Shown here piece by piece: positions 40,435-52,800 of a DNA stretch of 64,000 nt. The position numbers were made by a program, and so were the translations under genes. Origin of the DNA: Opisthorchis felineus. Lineage: Eukaryota > Platyhelminthes > Trematoda > Opisthorchiida > Opisthorchiidae. The stretch lies in contig SJOL01004427.1 in assembly GCA_004794785.1 (NCBI GenBank), forward strand, positions 132,870 through 196,869. Direction: 5' to 3'. The notes under the pieces were generated by a model, which saw nothing but the letters and a program-made list of their open reading frames with translations, searched no databases and was not told the DNA's origin. How positions within the stretch are numbered: position 1 is the first letter of the stretch; each line of letters begins with the position of its first letter.

Positions 40435-40602
40435 ATTTAAAGGTCACTTTTGAAATTGATCCAGGCTGTCTGATCGACGTTTAATGAACACCCATCAACA
40501 TCGACCATGCTTCTATGAAATGCCTGAACACCTATCATAGTCGGTCATGCTTCTGTGATGTGCCTGAACACTCATCGGCTTTTGCTGAATTGATTGAGTG
40601 AT
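40435..40602 (+). repeat. 40-bp tandem repeat followed by ATTG-rich tail
   Basis: Units begin TGAACAC at 40485, 40525 and 40565. The first two are complete 40-bp units (each with CATGCTTCT and ending TGCC) and the third is partial. GAATTGATTGAGTGATTGAC follows, similar to the ATTG tail at 6389, so this may be a LINE 3' end. Confidence 0.65.
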
Positions 40603-40718
40603 TGACTGGCCTGGATGCTTGCCGGCTTCCCTATTGAGATTTTGGTGGAGTTTTAGGATGTCAGTAGGTTCCGGGCACTCTGGGGTTATTTATGACCATT
40701 TTCGACGTGCGTGAGCTT

Positions 40719-40742
40719 TTTTACACTTTTACACTTTTACAC
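40719..40742 (+). repeat. Three perfect TTTTACAC units
   Basis: An 8-bp unit is repeated three times in tandem with no mismatch. Confidence 0.9.
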
Positions 40743-41863
40743 TGAATCCATGAACCTTCTTCAGGTACTGTCCGAGAAAAGGGTGAACAGCGAAAGAACC
40801 TGCTTTTGATTGACGGGAGCAGTCATGCTTTTTGATGGTCAAATTGAGTTTATGGCCACAAACTGATCAATCCTCACGGAATGAGGTGGAAATAACCCCA
40901 CTTGTTCAGGTAATCAGAAATAACACAAAGAGATATATGCAAACAACTGGTAACGACAGTAGAGCCGGAAATAGCATATTAGGACAGTTCTGGAAGCAGA
41001 GCACCATGTGCAACAGGTCGGACTAGTAAAACAGCTGACTGGTGACTTCAAAAAAGTGACTCCACTCCAAAGTGAAGCGACTGACGCGTTTCGTAGTCTG
41101 AATGTATCGAGCATTGCAAATAAAAAAGTGTCCCCTTGTTATCAGAGTTATCAAAACGATAACCTCGGGACACGCAATAGCTCTCTCTCCTGCTTACACT
41201 AACGTCCGAATTTCAACGTGTGTCACTGAATTACTCACTGAAACAGATGTTATTTCTACACGAAACTAGTAAAGCTGATATTTGATCACACACTGCGTCT
41301 TTACTAGACTCTGGGCACAATTTGGTACTGTAAGGTAAGTCTGTTTGGACAGCTTCTGGAGAACCAGTTTGTACACTGATTTTCAGATACCATCAATGGT
41401 TCCCTTGGTGTCTTCCACACAAAGACCAAACTATAGACAGGATTTAAAATTCTGCAGCTAACGTTTTGCCCTACCGAGTTCTCATTACAGACTAGCTGGG
41501 TGAAATTAAGGCTCAGTAAGTATACTTCCAAGTCTCTAATCCTCGGTTTGCGGTCCGGGCAGCAGTGCAGCCGTGTAGGCTTACCTAACGGAATAGAGTA
41601 GAAGCTTCATTCAGGAATAGTGATGTTCGTATTGGTAAACGGAAATCGATCACCCAATAGACTTAGAAGGGAATTTTCCCGCTGGATTATTTTGAGTCGT
41701 CTGTGCACGGATGTATCGCGAACTAAGTTATTTCGATTGGTCACTTTTTTAAATCCTGTGACTGGTAGCGGGGTGTAGACAGTCTGAAGTGTAATTAGCT
41801 CTGACAACTCCGTGGGATAATTAGCTTCGCTTTTTTAAAAGAATAGATCACTTGTATAAAAGT

Positions 41864-42125
41864 AATGCACTACTCATAAGGCTGTTGAAAACTCTTCGAC
41901 AGCCCCCGACCGGTTCCGTCCTTCTTGGGGCTCATCAGGTAGGCGCAGTCCCCGAGTTTCCGTCAACTTTATGTACTACTCGAACCCAAATTGCACGAAA
42001 TTAACGAAATACACTCAATTGCAAACCAATTTGGATTTGCGGGAGATTCATCTGGAACCCAGCTGAATCTCTCGTTCACGGTGTTTTTTGTGTGGTTGTG
42101 TTGCACTGAGCAGCAGTAACCCTTA
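41864..42125 (-). repeat. Hammerhead repeat
   Basis: Read on the minus strand: degenerate arm, spacer R (GCAATTGAGTGTATTTCG), hammerhead, tail (GTCGAAGAGTTTTCAACAG, then GAGTAGTGCATTAC). The arm has the same orientation relative to the ribozyme as in the permuted monomer at 6718-7021. The far end of the arm (42090-42125) is strongly diverged. Confidence 0.6.
41898..41950 (-). ncRNA. Type I hammerhead ribozyme motif, GAAAC core changed
   Basis: On the minus strand CTGATGA lies at 41938-41932, followed by GCCCCAAGAAGGAC and GGAAC in place of GAAAC. The palindromic stem III ACCGGT and the cleavage triplet GTC are intact. Stem I pairs GCCTAC with GGGGGC (one mismatch), then GAC with GTC. It shares the GGAAC change with the copy at 54018-54070. 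Confidence 0.6.
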
Positions 42126-42729
42126 CGAGGCGTTCGCGGTTTCTCTACCAAGTATTATGCGGCAGTCAAAGTTCTAATCATAGCAGGAAAGTCAGTCTCT
42201 CCTGTTCTGTTAGGAAATTTAGACTTAAAGCAGGGCAAGCACTACTTTGTATGGCACCGTTTTATCCGAACTGTTACTTTGTGACACAAGGTTTCTAGCA
42301 CTGCCAAAATAAATTATTATTTATAATGGGTGGCTCCAGAACACTGCTTTGTTTTCGGAGCCCTCCTGAAGAACCTAAACACGTGACTCCTTAAACTATT
42401 GAATAACTAGTCAACTTCGATAAATTCCTGTTCTGCGTATCTCACTATTGCTGTAGGTTGGCAGACGTAAACACGAGGTTGTGTTAACAACCTAATCCAC
42501 CAATCTGTGAGCCCACAGCCTGCTTCGCGTTAATGTTTCCAAGATTACTGAACAAACCTTGGAGTTAGACAAACTCTTGTGTCGATCGATTAACCCGCCT
42601 GTCAGGACTTAACAGCTAAGCAGCGTTGCGGAAGCGATTGGGCAATTTTTGCTTAGTTGTTGCGGGTTTTGTAGAATTCACGCTCATATCACTTTCCTGA
42701 ACAGTCCTCCTCCTACTCTGTAGCAGTTA

Positions 42730-42970
42730 GCCCATTGTCGGACAAACCGATCACATCGCTAAAGCGCGAAAACCGCCTGTTCAGAAGTGATAATTCATGT
42801 GCATCCAGCCTGTGCTTGGGGGGTAGTGGAGGCACATTGAACTCGCACGTCAGATATTAGGATATAAAACCCCGGAATGGCCAAGGATATGCACTGTTGA
42901 TGAGATCTAGTAAGAGCGAAGCTCGAGTCCAGTACCCATTCCCCCTGATGTGGACTCACCAAGGTATTTT
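42730..42970 (+). mobile_element. SINE family C, diverged copy
   Basis: Matching blocks in order: TCGGACAAACCGATCAC, CGCTAAAGCGCGAA, GGGGGTAGTGGAGGCAC, GGCCAAGGATATGCACTG, GAGCGAAGCTCG and TGGACTCACC. The tRNA-like part is more decayed than at 31.4 kb. Confidence 0.55.
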
Positions 42971-45900
42971 AGAAGTGGCAGTTAGTCATCGATCATAGCC
43001 ACAGGTAACTGATGGTGGTGTGATTGACTTGGGTTCGGGGCTGGTCTGTTAGTGGACGCGACGTGGTCAAAATATTTGCCTTCTTGCAAAACAGTCTGTC
43101 TTTAGCACATATCTGCGGCTGGTACCCCATGTTCAGCCCAAGACGAAGACCCATTCGGCCTCAGCAGCGCCAAGCCTACCCACCTAAGCGTCCATGTCAC
43201 CACCGACCACAGCAATATCTCAGCTTTCAGCCTACTGCAAAAGGATACCTGGAGGGTCATAAAAATTGTCCTTGGTAGATTCAGAGCTCCTATTCATCGG
43301 GATGTAAGCCAATACAATAAAAAATGAGAAATGGACCTCGCTTTCTCGGAATACTTTCATAGAGGCTGACAAAAACCGCGAAAAGGCGATTATCAGCTGA
43401 TATCCAATCAGGTGGGTACGCCTCAACTAGATGTATCAACACAATATCCACCTAGAGGTATCTAGTCTCAGCGGCCTGCACATCATTGGAGGTGCGCAGC
43501 CGGAAGCTCGTAGAGAGTGAGGGGGCGGCCAGTTCAAGCACAATATTTGCATTCTAGATCCTTGTTTTTGGCAGACAGCATACATCAGTGAAGACGGAAT
43601 CCAGAGTACCAACAACAGCCGCTTGTTATCCTGCTTGCTCCATTGTGCGAACACTAAAGCATCTAAGTAAACCCGATTTCAGGGTTTCAAAACAGGCTTT
43701 CAGATGCCTAGGGTTGTTAGTGAAGACAGACGTACAGAATCTGCTGCTAAGCCTGCTGAACGGTGTACAAAGTGTTTGTTCCTAGTGCTGAGACACATTC
43801 GGGTGGAGTTGGGTAGAATATGGAATATGTGAGGATGTAACATAGGCGTCAGTGGTAGCGTGTTTTAGTCTCCTCCCCTACTGTATGCGGTATGGAGAGT
43901 GCCGCGGATGATGACACTAGACAACACCTGATATGGTATGACTAATTTGTGATGTTCATGGCTGTACAGGGGCTGAGGTAGTGTCAGGGCACTCATGCTT
44001 ACGCCGGAGAACGTCTAGAGTCCTCAGCCAAAGCCTCCGATCAAAAGACAGCGGATAGGTGCCCGCATACTAGTGAAAGGAGGAAAGCCTCTTGCTGCGA
44101 AGCCGTTCGCTGGCAAACACGAACCAAGCAGTTTCAGGTCATTAGACAGGAAAGTAAACACCTCCTATGCATAGTCTTTAAAAAATAAACATTTTCACGC
44201 ATTCTCTTGAACTTTCTTGGATATTCATTGACTATTACACAATAGTAAACCAAAACTGTAAAGTGATTTCACAATTTCCACAATAAACTTCACCTTCCGT
44301 CAGATGCGTGTCGGAGCTTGACCACTAACCATGGACTACCCACACGGTTCATCAGTAGTATCCATCGTTACACTAGAATCTTAGTCCAAGTTTTTGAAGG
44401 AACAAAGCACCGGGCGTGTTGCCATCCCCAAACCGGAGAGCTATAAGACGGTCTTCGTCAGAATTCCATCCATCGACAAACGTAGTTTGGGTATCAAAGT
44501 GAAACCCCCCAGGATAGCTCACTGGGTCGTAGAGGTACGCAAACCGCCAGACCACAAGAATATCCTGTCTCTTTGAAGCAGTCCAAGCTGCACCTTGGCT
44601 TTTAGCTTTGGAGTAAAAATGCTTGAAAATATGTGTTATAAATTTTGGACTACTGTAGTAGTAACACACCGAACTCTAATGGGTGTCACATAGGCCTATC
44701 CAACAATGGATAACCTGTCAGCGAGCAAAGCGCGCCAGCCATCTCTTTGACACCTACATGAGTGACTCCTTTGCTTTGTACCGGTATATTCTACGCGTAT
44801 ATTAATGCCAGTAATCATGACGGAAATAGCCATAAATTTCAAAGAACTGTTTATTTTTACAACATTGAGAATGCAGCGCCAACTTCTCTTCCCAACAGCT
44901 GTGATCAGCCGTTCTTACTTTTTCTCGTAATTCACGTTTTATATCAGTCTCCTCATCGAAAACATTTAGTACCGTCAACAAGAATAAAAGATTAACTCGT
45001 AATCGTTTAGCTCTTTTTTAATTTGCCTAAAAATATTTATGCATGAGACGTCCTCCGAAACCCTGCGGAAATATGGTTCTAAAACTAAAGGAGTTCGGAG
45101 GGACTCAGGTTTATATAAAAAATAATAATCGTTCAGCTGTAACACCCTTTCGGTGCATAGCTGCCATGTCACCTGAAGGAAGCACGAGGGCTGGGATACT
45201 GCCAGGTTGCCCAAGCCTAGACAGGGGAAGGCGAGAGTCAGAGGTCGGGTTCGAACCACGGACCTTCCGGTCAGTAAATTCGCGCTCTAACCACTGAGCC
45301 CCATGAGCCACCTCGCCCCCAGGTTTAGTTTACATCAGCCCATAGATGTCCGATCCAAATGAATCATGCCCATGAGAATCCTCCATCGCAGAGCGCGCAG
45401 CTATATTCCTATGTATAAGCACAAGTATCAGTCAAATTTACCAGAGGCCTTACGTGTACAAACGATTGCCTTGGTACACTAGTCGTTTTTCGATAAAAAT
45501 AAACCCAAATAAAGAAAATGATGGCGACTGCCAGCAAAAGCTGTTGCGTGAAGAACTATTTAGTTCGCATCTGTGATCATTAAGGTAAGCTATTTTTAGC
45601 GTAACTTAATTCAACAGTATCGAGCGGTTTAATGGTAACCTCCTGCAAATCCCACTTTGTATTCAGTCCTAGATAAACAGTTAAATATAAACACTCATGT
45701 TGCAATTATCATGCACTTGTCACGGCATCTTTGTCCTCAGAATAAGGCCAGCCGAATTACTCAGTGCAAGCTAGCTGCGCACAAAATAAACAGGAAGAGT
45801 GGAGTATTAAATAGTTTCTTTATTTTCAAAAGGACGAGGTTCTATTTGACCGGAAGTATGTCTCCATTCCATAATCTTCATCATGAGGTAAATAAATAAC

Positions 45901-46209
45901 GGTTTCTGAAAATATATTTTTTGATTTGTCGTTTATTCTGTACACTCTAATCAACGAGTAAATAGTTCCCAACTTCATTGCTCGTTCAACAGAAACAGAG
46001 AGAAATGATTTCACCTAAAGGATGTTTCACATTCAACTGCGGCAAAACAGACCCACCAATCCAGGCAGGAGCATATACAGAAATCTGGCACTTTTTAAGC
46101 CGTCTACGGGACGGATCACCACGTATTGCCGAGTCACGATCAATGAACATCCTCCGCTAGGGTTTGTCACGCCTTCCCTAATAAAACAGGTTCTCCAAAC
46201 TGAATTTCT
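42971..46209. other. Intron sequence with one SINE A
   Basis: Nothing was recognised outside the SINE at 45.1-45.3 kb. The block 42126-42729 is also blank. Confidence 0.45.
45115..45305 (-). mobile_element. SINE family A (tRNA-derived)
   Basis: On the minus strand GGGGCTCAGTGGTTAGAGCG supplies an A box and GGTCCGTGGTTCGAACCC a near-perfect B box, so this is a tRNA-derived polymerase III promoter. The body follows with CTTGGGCAACCTGGCAGTAT, CTCGTGCTTCCTTCAGGTGA and GGGTGTTACAGCTGAACG. The open frame across it is incidental. Confidence 0.65.
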
Positions 46210-46430
46210 TGCAGTTGAGATTTCTACCTGTAAGTGATGCCAGTCGATGCTGAAACTCCAAGAAAAACTGTGCAGTTGCTCCATCCTTATGGGAAATCAG
46301 CAGAAATGCGCGTCTCACGAAACTCCAGAGAGATGTCAGCCCGCAACCTCCTGGTTAGTAGTTTAACCACTCAGCCATTCGGCTACGAGTGGCTAGCTAG
46401 CAGTGTGGTTGACCTGCACTCAGACTTTCG
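46210..46430 (-). mobile_element. SINE family B, minus copy with good A box
   Basis: On the minus strand AGCCGAATGGCTGAGTGG resembles the D-arm and A box of a Ser- or Leu-type tRNA. GGAGGTTGCGGGCTGACATC is a decayed B box. The body GATTTCCCATAAGGATGGA and the 3' block GGCATCACTTACAGG follow. Confidence 0.55.
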
Positions 46431-46737
46431 AAAACTTCAGACATTCTTTACCCAAAAAAGAAAACGACAGAAAACACATCTCCTAGAAGACAGTTGCATT
46501 TAAAGGGAAAAAACGACCAGGTAAGGTTGACCACAAACGCTCCAATGGACTATACTACCTTTCTCCTGATAAGTTTCGTCGGAGAGATTACAGTCAGACA
46601 ATCAATAATCCTCACACCACCGTCAGCTTATAAGTAGCTCAGTGGAAGAAGAATTTTACAAGAAGAGTGCAGCTTTCTTCTTAGAAGTCTTCACTCGAAG
46701 AGTCAGTCAACACTTCTGATCACGTTATGTGGATCCC

Positions 46738-46965
46738 ATGATTGAAGGATGCGTGGCGCTATATCCTGTCTACGTGAGAGCTAATCACTGCTGAGCAGCC
46801 GCTCGTGGTCGAAGGGCTAATTGTTCCAACTACTGGCTGGGAGGCCATGGCTTCAAGACTCCCTGTAGTTTCACACTATTCACACTGCTTATGATTCCCA
46901 ATAAGAATGAAACAGCTAAACAGTGCTTCGCAGCTTTTCAGAATAGATTAGCTTCACTTACAGGA
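46738..46965 (+). mobile_element. SINE family B, near full length
   Basis: The head GGCGCTATATCCTGTCTACG is followed by TCGTGGTCGAAGGGCTAA (A-box region), GCTTCAAGACTCCC (B-box relic), GATTCCCAATAAGAATGAAA, GTGCTTCGCAGCTTTTCAG and a 3' end CTTCACTTACAGG. It is one of the two best templates for the family here. Confidence 0.6.
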
Positions 46966-48484
46966 AGAAATTTCGATTGAAAATCATAAAAGCGTTTGTA
47001 TGACTACCTGAATAAACGAACGTACATCCAAACTGTCACAGTCTGTACTATGTTGAACCTTCCTCGCACTGGTGAAAGGTTCAACAACACTTTCTGTTGG
47101 ACCTGAGCAACAGAGATAGTGGGTAATTTTTACTCGTAATTCCTGCGTATTTGTAAAGTAATAAAGGGGAAAAGAAAGCCAAGAAAGAAGCGGCCACGTG
47201 GAGTGAATTCGTTTAGATATGGTTGATTTCACGCTAAATACTTTTGACGCTTGCATTTCGTAAATGTCAACCGACAGTTATGTCAGTCTGTCCACTGGGA
47301 CACAGCACGTCAGGTTCTATAAGGTTATTGACAGTAGATGTACTGAACAAAACTGTCATCCCTTTTCGTTTAGTATTGAACAAGCCATCATTGGTGAGAG
47401 ATGTTTTATACGCCACAAAAGAGACAGACTGACCAGTGTCGATATATGTGTCAAAAACAACCAGGAAAACCAACTGAACAAGTATTCCAACACTCCTTGC
47501 TGTGAAACACCAGATCAAGCAGAACGAAAACCCCAGCAGCACTTTGAAGAAAATTTTATCTCATAAGAAGTTTATATGATTAAATTTTATGCTCGGGGAT
47601 TTACAAGATATTTACTTTGTAGTTAGGCCTTTATAATATTTTGAAACTGGTGTGGTGCTTGCGTACGACATTGGATTTTCATCATGCCCGCTACTCAAGA
47701 GCTGCGAAAACGGGTAATCACTGTTATGTGAGGTGCTGCGTCTGATTAAATAAACGGTCTGCATAGACCCCATTAAAAACGGACTACAAGACTATAGTAT
47801 ATCCCAGCTATAAACAGCATTGGTATCCAGTCCATTCCTAATAGAGTTCGTTCGCGTTTGGAACGCGTAAAACTCGTGTAAACACAGTAAGTTGTTGAAA
47901 TCCGATGGCTTCATAACCTAGCGGAAAATTTCATCACCCCATGTGATTTTACTTCCGAGACATTGAATACCGTTTTTAATTTGCATTTTTATCTCCACGT
48001 TAAGGTTGTTTTAAGGGATAGATTTAGTATTTAAGTTTTATATTTTTGATCTAACCATCTGTTTTTGAATCAGCACAACCCAACTTGCCACTGTTCTTCT
48101 ACCCGGCACGATGATTGCTGCATCATACACCTAGGATTTTTAGCCGCATGTTATAGTAAAGCTTAGTGGAAACACAGGAACGCAAGACACCTTCACTCCA
48201 GCTCAGCAGGTCTGACCTTTGGTCGCAGAATCAAGCGTTCAACAACCAAATCTGGGGCTGAATAACATAGTTAGCTTCGATATAGATATGTGCTGATCAA
48301 CCAGAATAGCTCAGTTAATAGTGAATGGCATGGCTGACCCAAACTTTGTTCATCCTCAGAGTTCGTCTAATGATATCCCACACGGAAAGAATGATGAAGT
48401 TTAACATTGTTACATTTGCCTTTGGCACAAGCTAAGTGATTCCAAAGCAACCGAAGTTTATTTCCACTTTCAATGAAGATTTTG

Positions 48485-48753
48485 TCTTATCATTGAAACC
48501 AGTCTAGGCTGAAAAGCCGAGAAGCATTATATAGCTGCTTCATCTTTGTTAAGAATCATGGGTAGGTGGTAGCCCACGAAACTCGAAGAGTTTTAAACCT
48601 TGATCTTCAGAACAGGGGCTAAACAGCCAACCGTCTGGCCACGAGTAGCTTATCAGCAGTGTGATAAGCTCTCACTTGAACAGGGCATAGCGTCACTCAT
48701 CTTATATTAACGGAAGCCACATCATGTTCTCACGTATTGACTGGCTCCTCGAG
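48485..48753 (-). mobile_element. SINE family B, minus copy with extended head
   Basis: On the minus strand it starts CGAGGAGCCAGTCAATACG, then CGCTATGCCCTGTTC, the A-box region and body to GCTTCTCGGCTTTTCAGCC. The starting block matches the plus copy at 29437, which defines the 5' end of the family. Confidence 0.55.
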
Positions 48754-48927
48754 TAAAGACTTCTCAGAAGGAGGTCTCAAACAGCCAGCGAAATCACCCT
48801 TTCTTTGAACTGCTTATTAGTTGATAATTCCATTATGATAGCTGTATTATCGGAGAGGAGACGCAGAAGAGCAGTGCCACCCTCCTCTCTAAGGCAATCC
48901 CTAAGAACACAATGAAAACATGGAGTT

Positions 48928-48970
48928 CTTTTTAACTTTTTTAACTTTTTTTTAATTTTTTTAAAATTTT
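48928..48970 (+). repeat. T-rich simple repeat (about TTTTTAAC units)
   Basis: Runs of six to eight T separated by AAC, AA or AAAA. Confidence 0.7.
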
Positions 48971-49877
48971 ACTGACAAATGGAATCAAACTTTTACGTAT
49001 GAGGTGGGTCATTCTAGTGGATTCAGTCTTGGTCAATCCAATACCAAGTTACACTCAATGCCGATATGACAGCAAGATCAGTTTAGCTAATTTTCGAATG
49101 GCAGGTTTATTCTCCAGGTTCGCTGAAAGTAAGGCCCAGGAAACCAGTTTTATACCGCCAGGTTTTTGTTCTTCAATTTGAAATTTCATGATGGTAGGAA
49201 AACGGTTTTACCTTCTGTTCTGCGTTGTATTAATTAGCTAATACAACAACCTTTACAAAATGCGAGTTCTATATACTGAATAATGCCTATGAAGCTAACT
49301 AGAAAAGAGAAGATTATCCAGCGACCCAGCACAAACCGGCGTCTTCAGACTAAATCTTTATGACAGTAAGATTAAAGGATAAAATTGACACCCTGAACGA
49401 ATGAAATGCACTGGACCATTATGTGTGCACCGTGGATGCAGCTGCATCGAACTTTTAGTAACTTGACGAAAAAAGCACATGCAGTATATCCAAGCAGTAA
49501 ATATCAAGGACCGGTAAAACTTTCGTACCATATACATTTCTGATAGCTGTCTTCAATGTGGTCTCACCCTAAGCTGAGATGCCGCTTGTTCTCATACGGG
49601 TCGGCTGTAGTGTACGCCCCGTTTCTCATTCGAACCAAACCTTAGGTTTCCGGTTTTAAATCCCGCGTTAAAACCTTTACTTATTTCATGGCATATGAAA
49701 CAGAGAGACCATCCGCAGTCAGTAAGAGGGTGAGGCTTTGGACGTCTGCAGTAAAGTAATGACAAAAACCAACTGTTTTACTTCCTCTCTGAGGTGGTAA
49801 AACGTAGGAAATCTTACGAATGCGCTGAAATTGTTGTTGCTCTTTCGCCCATGCACGTATCCATACATTAGCGTAAA

Positions 49878-49880
<3 letters not shown>

Positions 49881-49910
<30 letters not shown>
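49881..49910. repeat. (AT)15 microsatellite
   Basis: Thirty bases of perfect AT repeat. Confidence 0.95.
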
Positions 49911-49914
<4 letters not shown>

Positions 49915-52604
49915 ACCAATAACATTTATTCACTGTTGCACTTAGGATTATAACCAGCATGCTTTACACAGCACAATCTTAATTCCAGATCTACATAATT
50001 TGCCAATTAAGCTGCACCGTTGCCAGACACATACTCATGCTTCGAAAGGCACTCTGCATATTTTACGCAAGATAACTGGCATGGGAAATTACTTGCATTT
50101 GTTAAAGGAGGCCGCATTTCGCCAATGCAATTTCGTTTGTTCACTGACTGATCAGGTATCATGACAACGGCAGTTACTTTCTTGCATCACTATGGTATTC
50201 AATAAACCGTTTGTTGCTTCGCTGATCATAGTCTCACCTCAAAGTTGAAAGTCCTATACTTGGAGTATGCTAAACCACTTGGTAAGTCCCAGAAGCCCAT
50301 TACAGCTTGAAATATAGCGAGCGGGGATCTTTACAGAGAAGAATGCTCCTAATTCACAAATATTAAACAGGGAGTTTTGCCTCATAAGTCATAATCAGTG
50401 TTTCCCAGCAATTAGCTGCCCGTTGAACAAGTACAATATTTTCGACAAAATGGTTCCTCTTAAAACGTATGGTTTGAAGGAAGCACTAAACTGCGCGCCT
50501 TCAAAATTTGTGGCATTACAATAGGTACGATTTTCACAACTAAATCTTCCAGAAAGTGCAGAACTCTACTTAACGAAGTTGCTAAATGTTTTCCATGTAT
50601 TTGTCAACCTCTGATAAAAAACTAAAGTTCACCGATTAAATGTAGTCATTTCGTGACACGTAGGCCAAAGAATGATGCCAAATCCCAGGGAAACTGTGAA
50701 TGAACTGGCAGCCACGTCACTCAAGGTGTATGGTGTCGTGACAATTTATTGGCCATCGACCTGCACTGCTTGTGTTAGTGGATTCGTAGCACGTCCATCA
50801 ACCCGAGTTTTTCTGCGATTTTAACTAATGAAAGGGACATATCAGTGCTAATTTCAACGTTTACGTCTTAGCAACACTAAGATGAAAATCTAATCTCTCA
50901 TAAGATATCATTTCTTTGCAAAGACAGTTTGCTCGATTTCTTGGCGTGGACTATTATCTTATCCACTTTCAAGGAGATGGAGTAAGGTAAAATGTTTAAC
51001 TGCATGAACTGACTCGAAAAAAACAGTGACCGGCTGTGTTAACATGAAGCCGAACACGCGGCTTGTAATATAGCATCGAAAACCACAGCAATCCTAATTG
51101 TTCAAATTATTCCAAGAATTTTTTGTTATGAAGCCTAAGGAAGGATTTTAGTCTTCTTCAATTGCGCGATAAATCTCCGCTTTGTTTCTGCGCTGGGTAT
51201 ATTTAGTAACAAACATGGCCAAACAAAATCTCGCTGCTTTGCCAACAGACTCATATTGAGGATGCAGGTAATGTGTTCACAATTGATCTGCACCGGAATG
51301 TACTACCAATTTACATCAAATCAGATGAAAAACATCCATTTCACTATTCAAACAGGTCAAACTCTAAGCCTTAGTTTGCCTTAATATGAAGAAAAAAAAG
51401 TCTGGTTTTTGTGCTATTTTTCACCGCACTATAGTACAAAGTTACTAACGTTAATTAGGGCATCATCTCTTTATTTCATCTGATATCTCTTGCGCTTATC
51501 GACTCGTCAATCTTGCACCGTAGTGTAGCTTTGTAAACATTTTCACTGAGGGATAACAGACACGCATTGAGGGGAGGAACCTACAAGACGTTTTGCCATA
51601 AGTTTGGGTTTTACGCTATACCATTTTGGATCTATGGAATTATCTGGTTCTAAATACGCAAATACATGCATCCGTTCCGCTTGGGTTGCAAAATGCCACT
51701 AGAATTGTACGTCCCGCGATCCAAAGAATTTACAGTGAACCAGTCTTGTTACAGAATTTACTTAGAGAAACTGTATTGCCGAATTCTACTAGGTCTGTTC
51801 AGTTATTTTGGTGGCTGATCTAATAATGAATATTTTAGCTCATTCTGAGTGCTGGAGAGGGGAAAAAGATAGATTTGGATGTTATCGGAGCTCATACTGG
51901 AAGGGCTTGTCTGACAATGAAGTGCTGAACCAAAACAACTTCCATTGTGGACTTGCCCTATGGCGCAGCACAGCTGGTGTTCACGTCAGTTGAAACTAAT
52001 TGACCTTGGCGAATCTCAACGTCTGTTGAAACCAGTGACGTGAAAATTACAGAGCTGATAAATTCTACGGGTAAAGCTTTAAATCATGAAATTTTGATAG
52101 ATTCCGACTTTACGCTTGGGAAAGTGAAATTTTATACACACGATTCGCGTCGACTGACGCACACCGTGATTCAGGTGCAAGGGAACTGCTTCTAATTTTG
52201 TTAGAGTGGATTAAATGGTTTTCGGATGAAAGTCCATTCTCCCTACCGTGAGAAGTAACTGGACCGCACCAGAAACAGAGTGAAAACTATTAACTTAAAT
52301 TATGTATTGTGAACATCAGTGAAACTTGAATCTACAACATATCAAAATTAAGAAGCCCAACGAGATTCCCTGTTTTAAACTGGCCACAATCACAGCTGAG
52401 CAACTCTCATGCGACTCACTGGGTTGGGGGTTGTTGTGAAACAACATGTAGGGTATATGTTGTTTGACAAAAATGAAAGACAAATAGGAGTCTGGCTGGA
52501 AAACACAGCCATTCACAGTCATCCCATCTTTATAGACTTGGGGAGGTTTGGGAATTTTTGTCTTGCAAGTGAAGCTAACCTGAGCCGATCTATATTCTAC
52601 CGAA

Positions 52605-52800
52605 GTGCGAATAATCACAGTGGTGATCAGCCGCACGTGGCCAAACAGCTAAGTGCTCAAACTATAAGCCTGGAGTTCGCGGGTTCCAAACTTCCAGAGG
52701 TTTCGTGAAATGTGCACTACTGGTGATTTCCAATAAGTACGAAACAGCTGCACAGTGCTCCTCGGTTTTTCAGCACAGATTGACTTCATTTACAGGGTGA
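52605..52800 (+). mobile_element. SINE family B, truncated at 5' end
   Basis: It starts at AATAATCACAGTGGTGATCA, then CACGTGGCCAAACAGCTAAG (A-box region), GCGGGTTCCAAACTTCC (B-box region), GATTTCCAATAAGTACGAA, and ends TTGACTTCATTTACAGG. The body and 3' end are well preserved. Confidence 0.6.

Larger units (their letters stand above)
37615..41863. other. Intron sequence, few repeats
   Basis: Only the tandem repeats at 40.4-40.7 kb stand out. A minus frame at 41304-41531 is not similar to anything I recognise. Confidence 0.45.

Noticed and set aside
45240..45302. Genuine tRNA gene
   Set aside because: A and B boxes are present, but the acceptor stem and cloverleaf do not close. It fits a SINE head.
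45111..45311. 66-codon minus frame reading through the SINE A
   Set aside because: It is a translated SINE promoter and body, not a protein gene.
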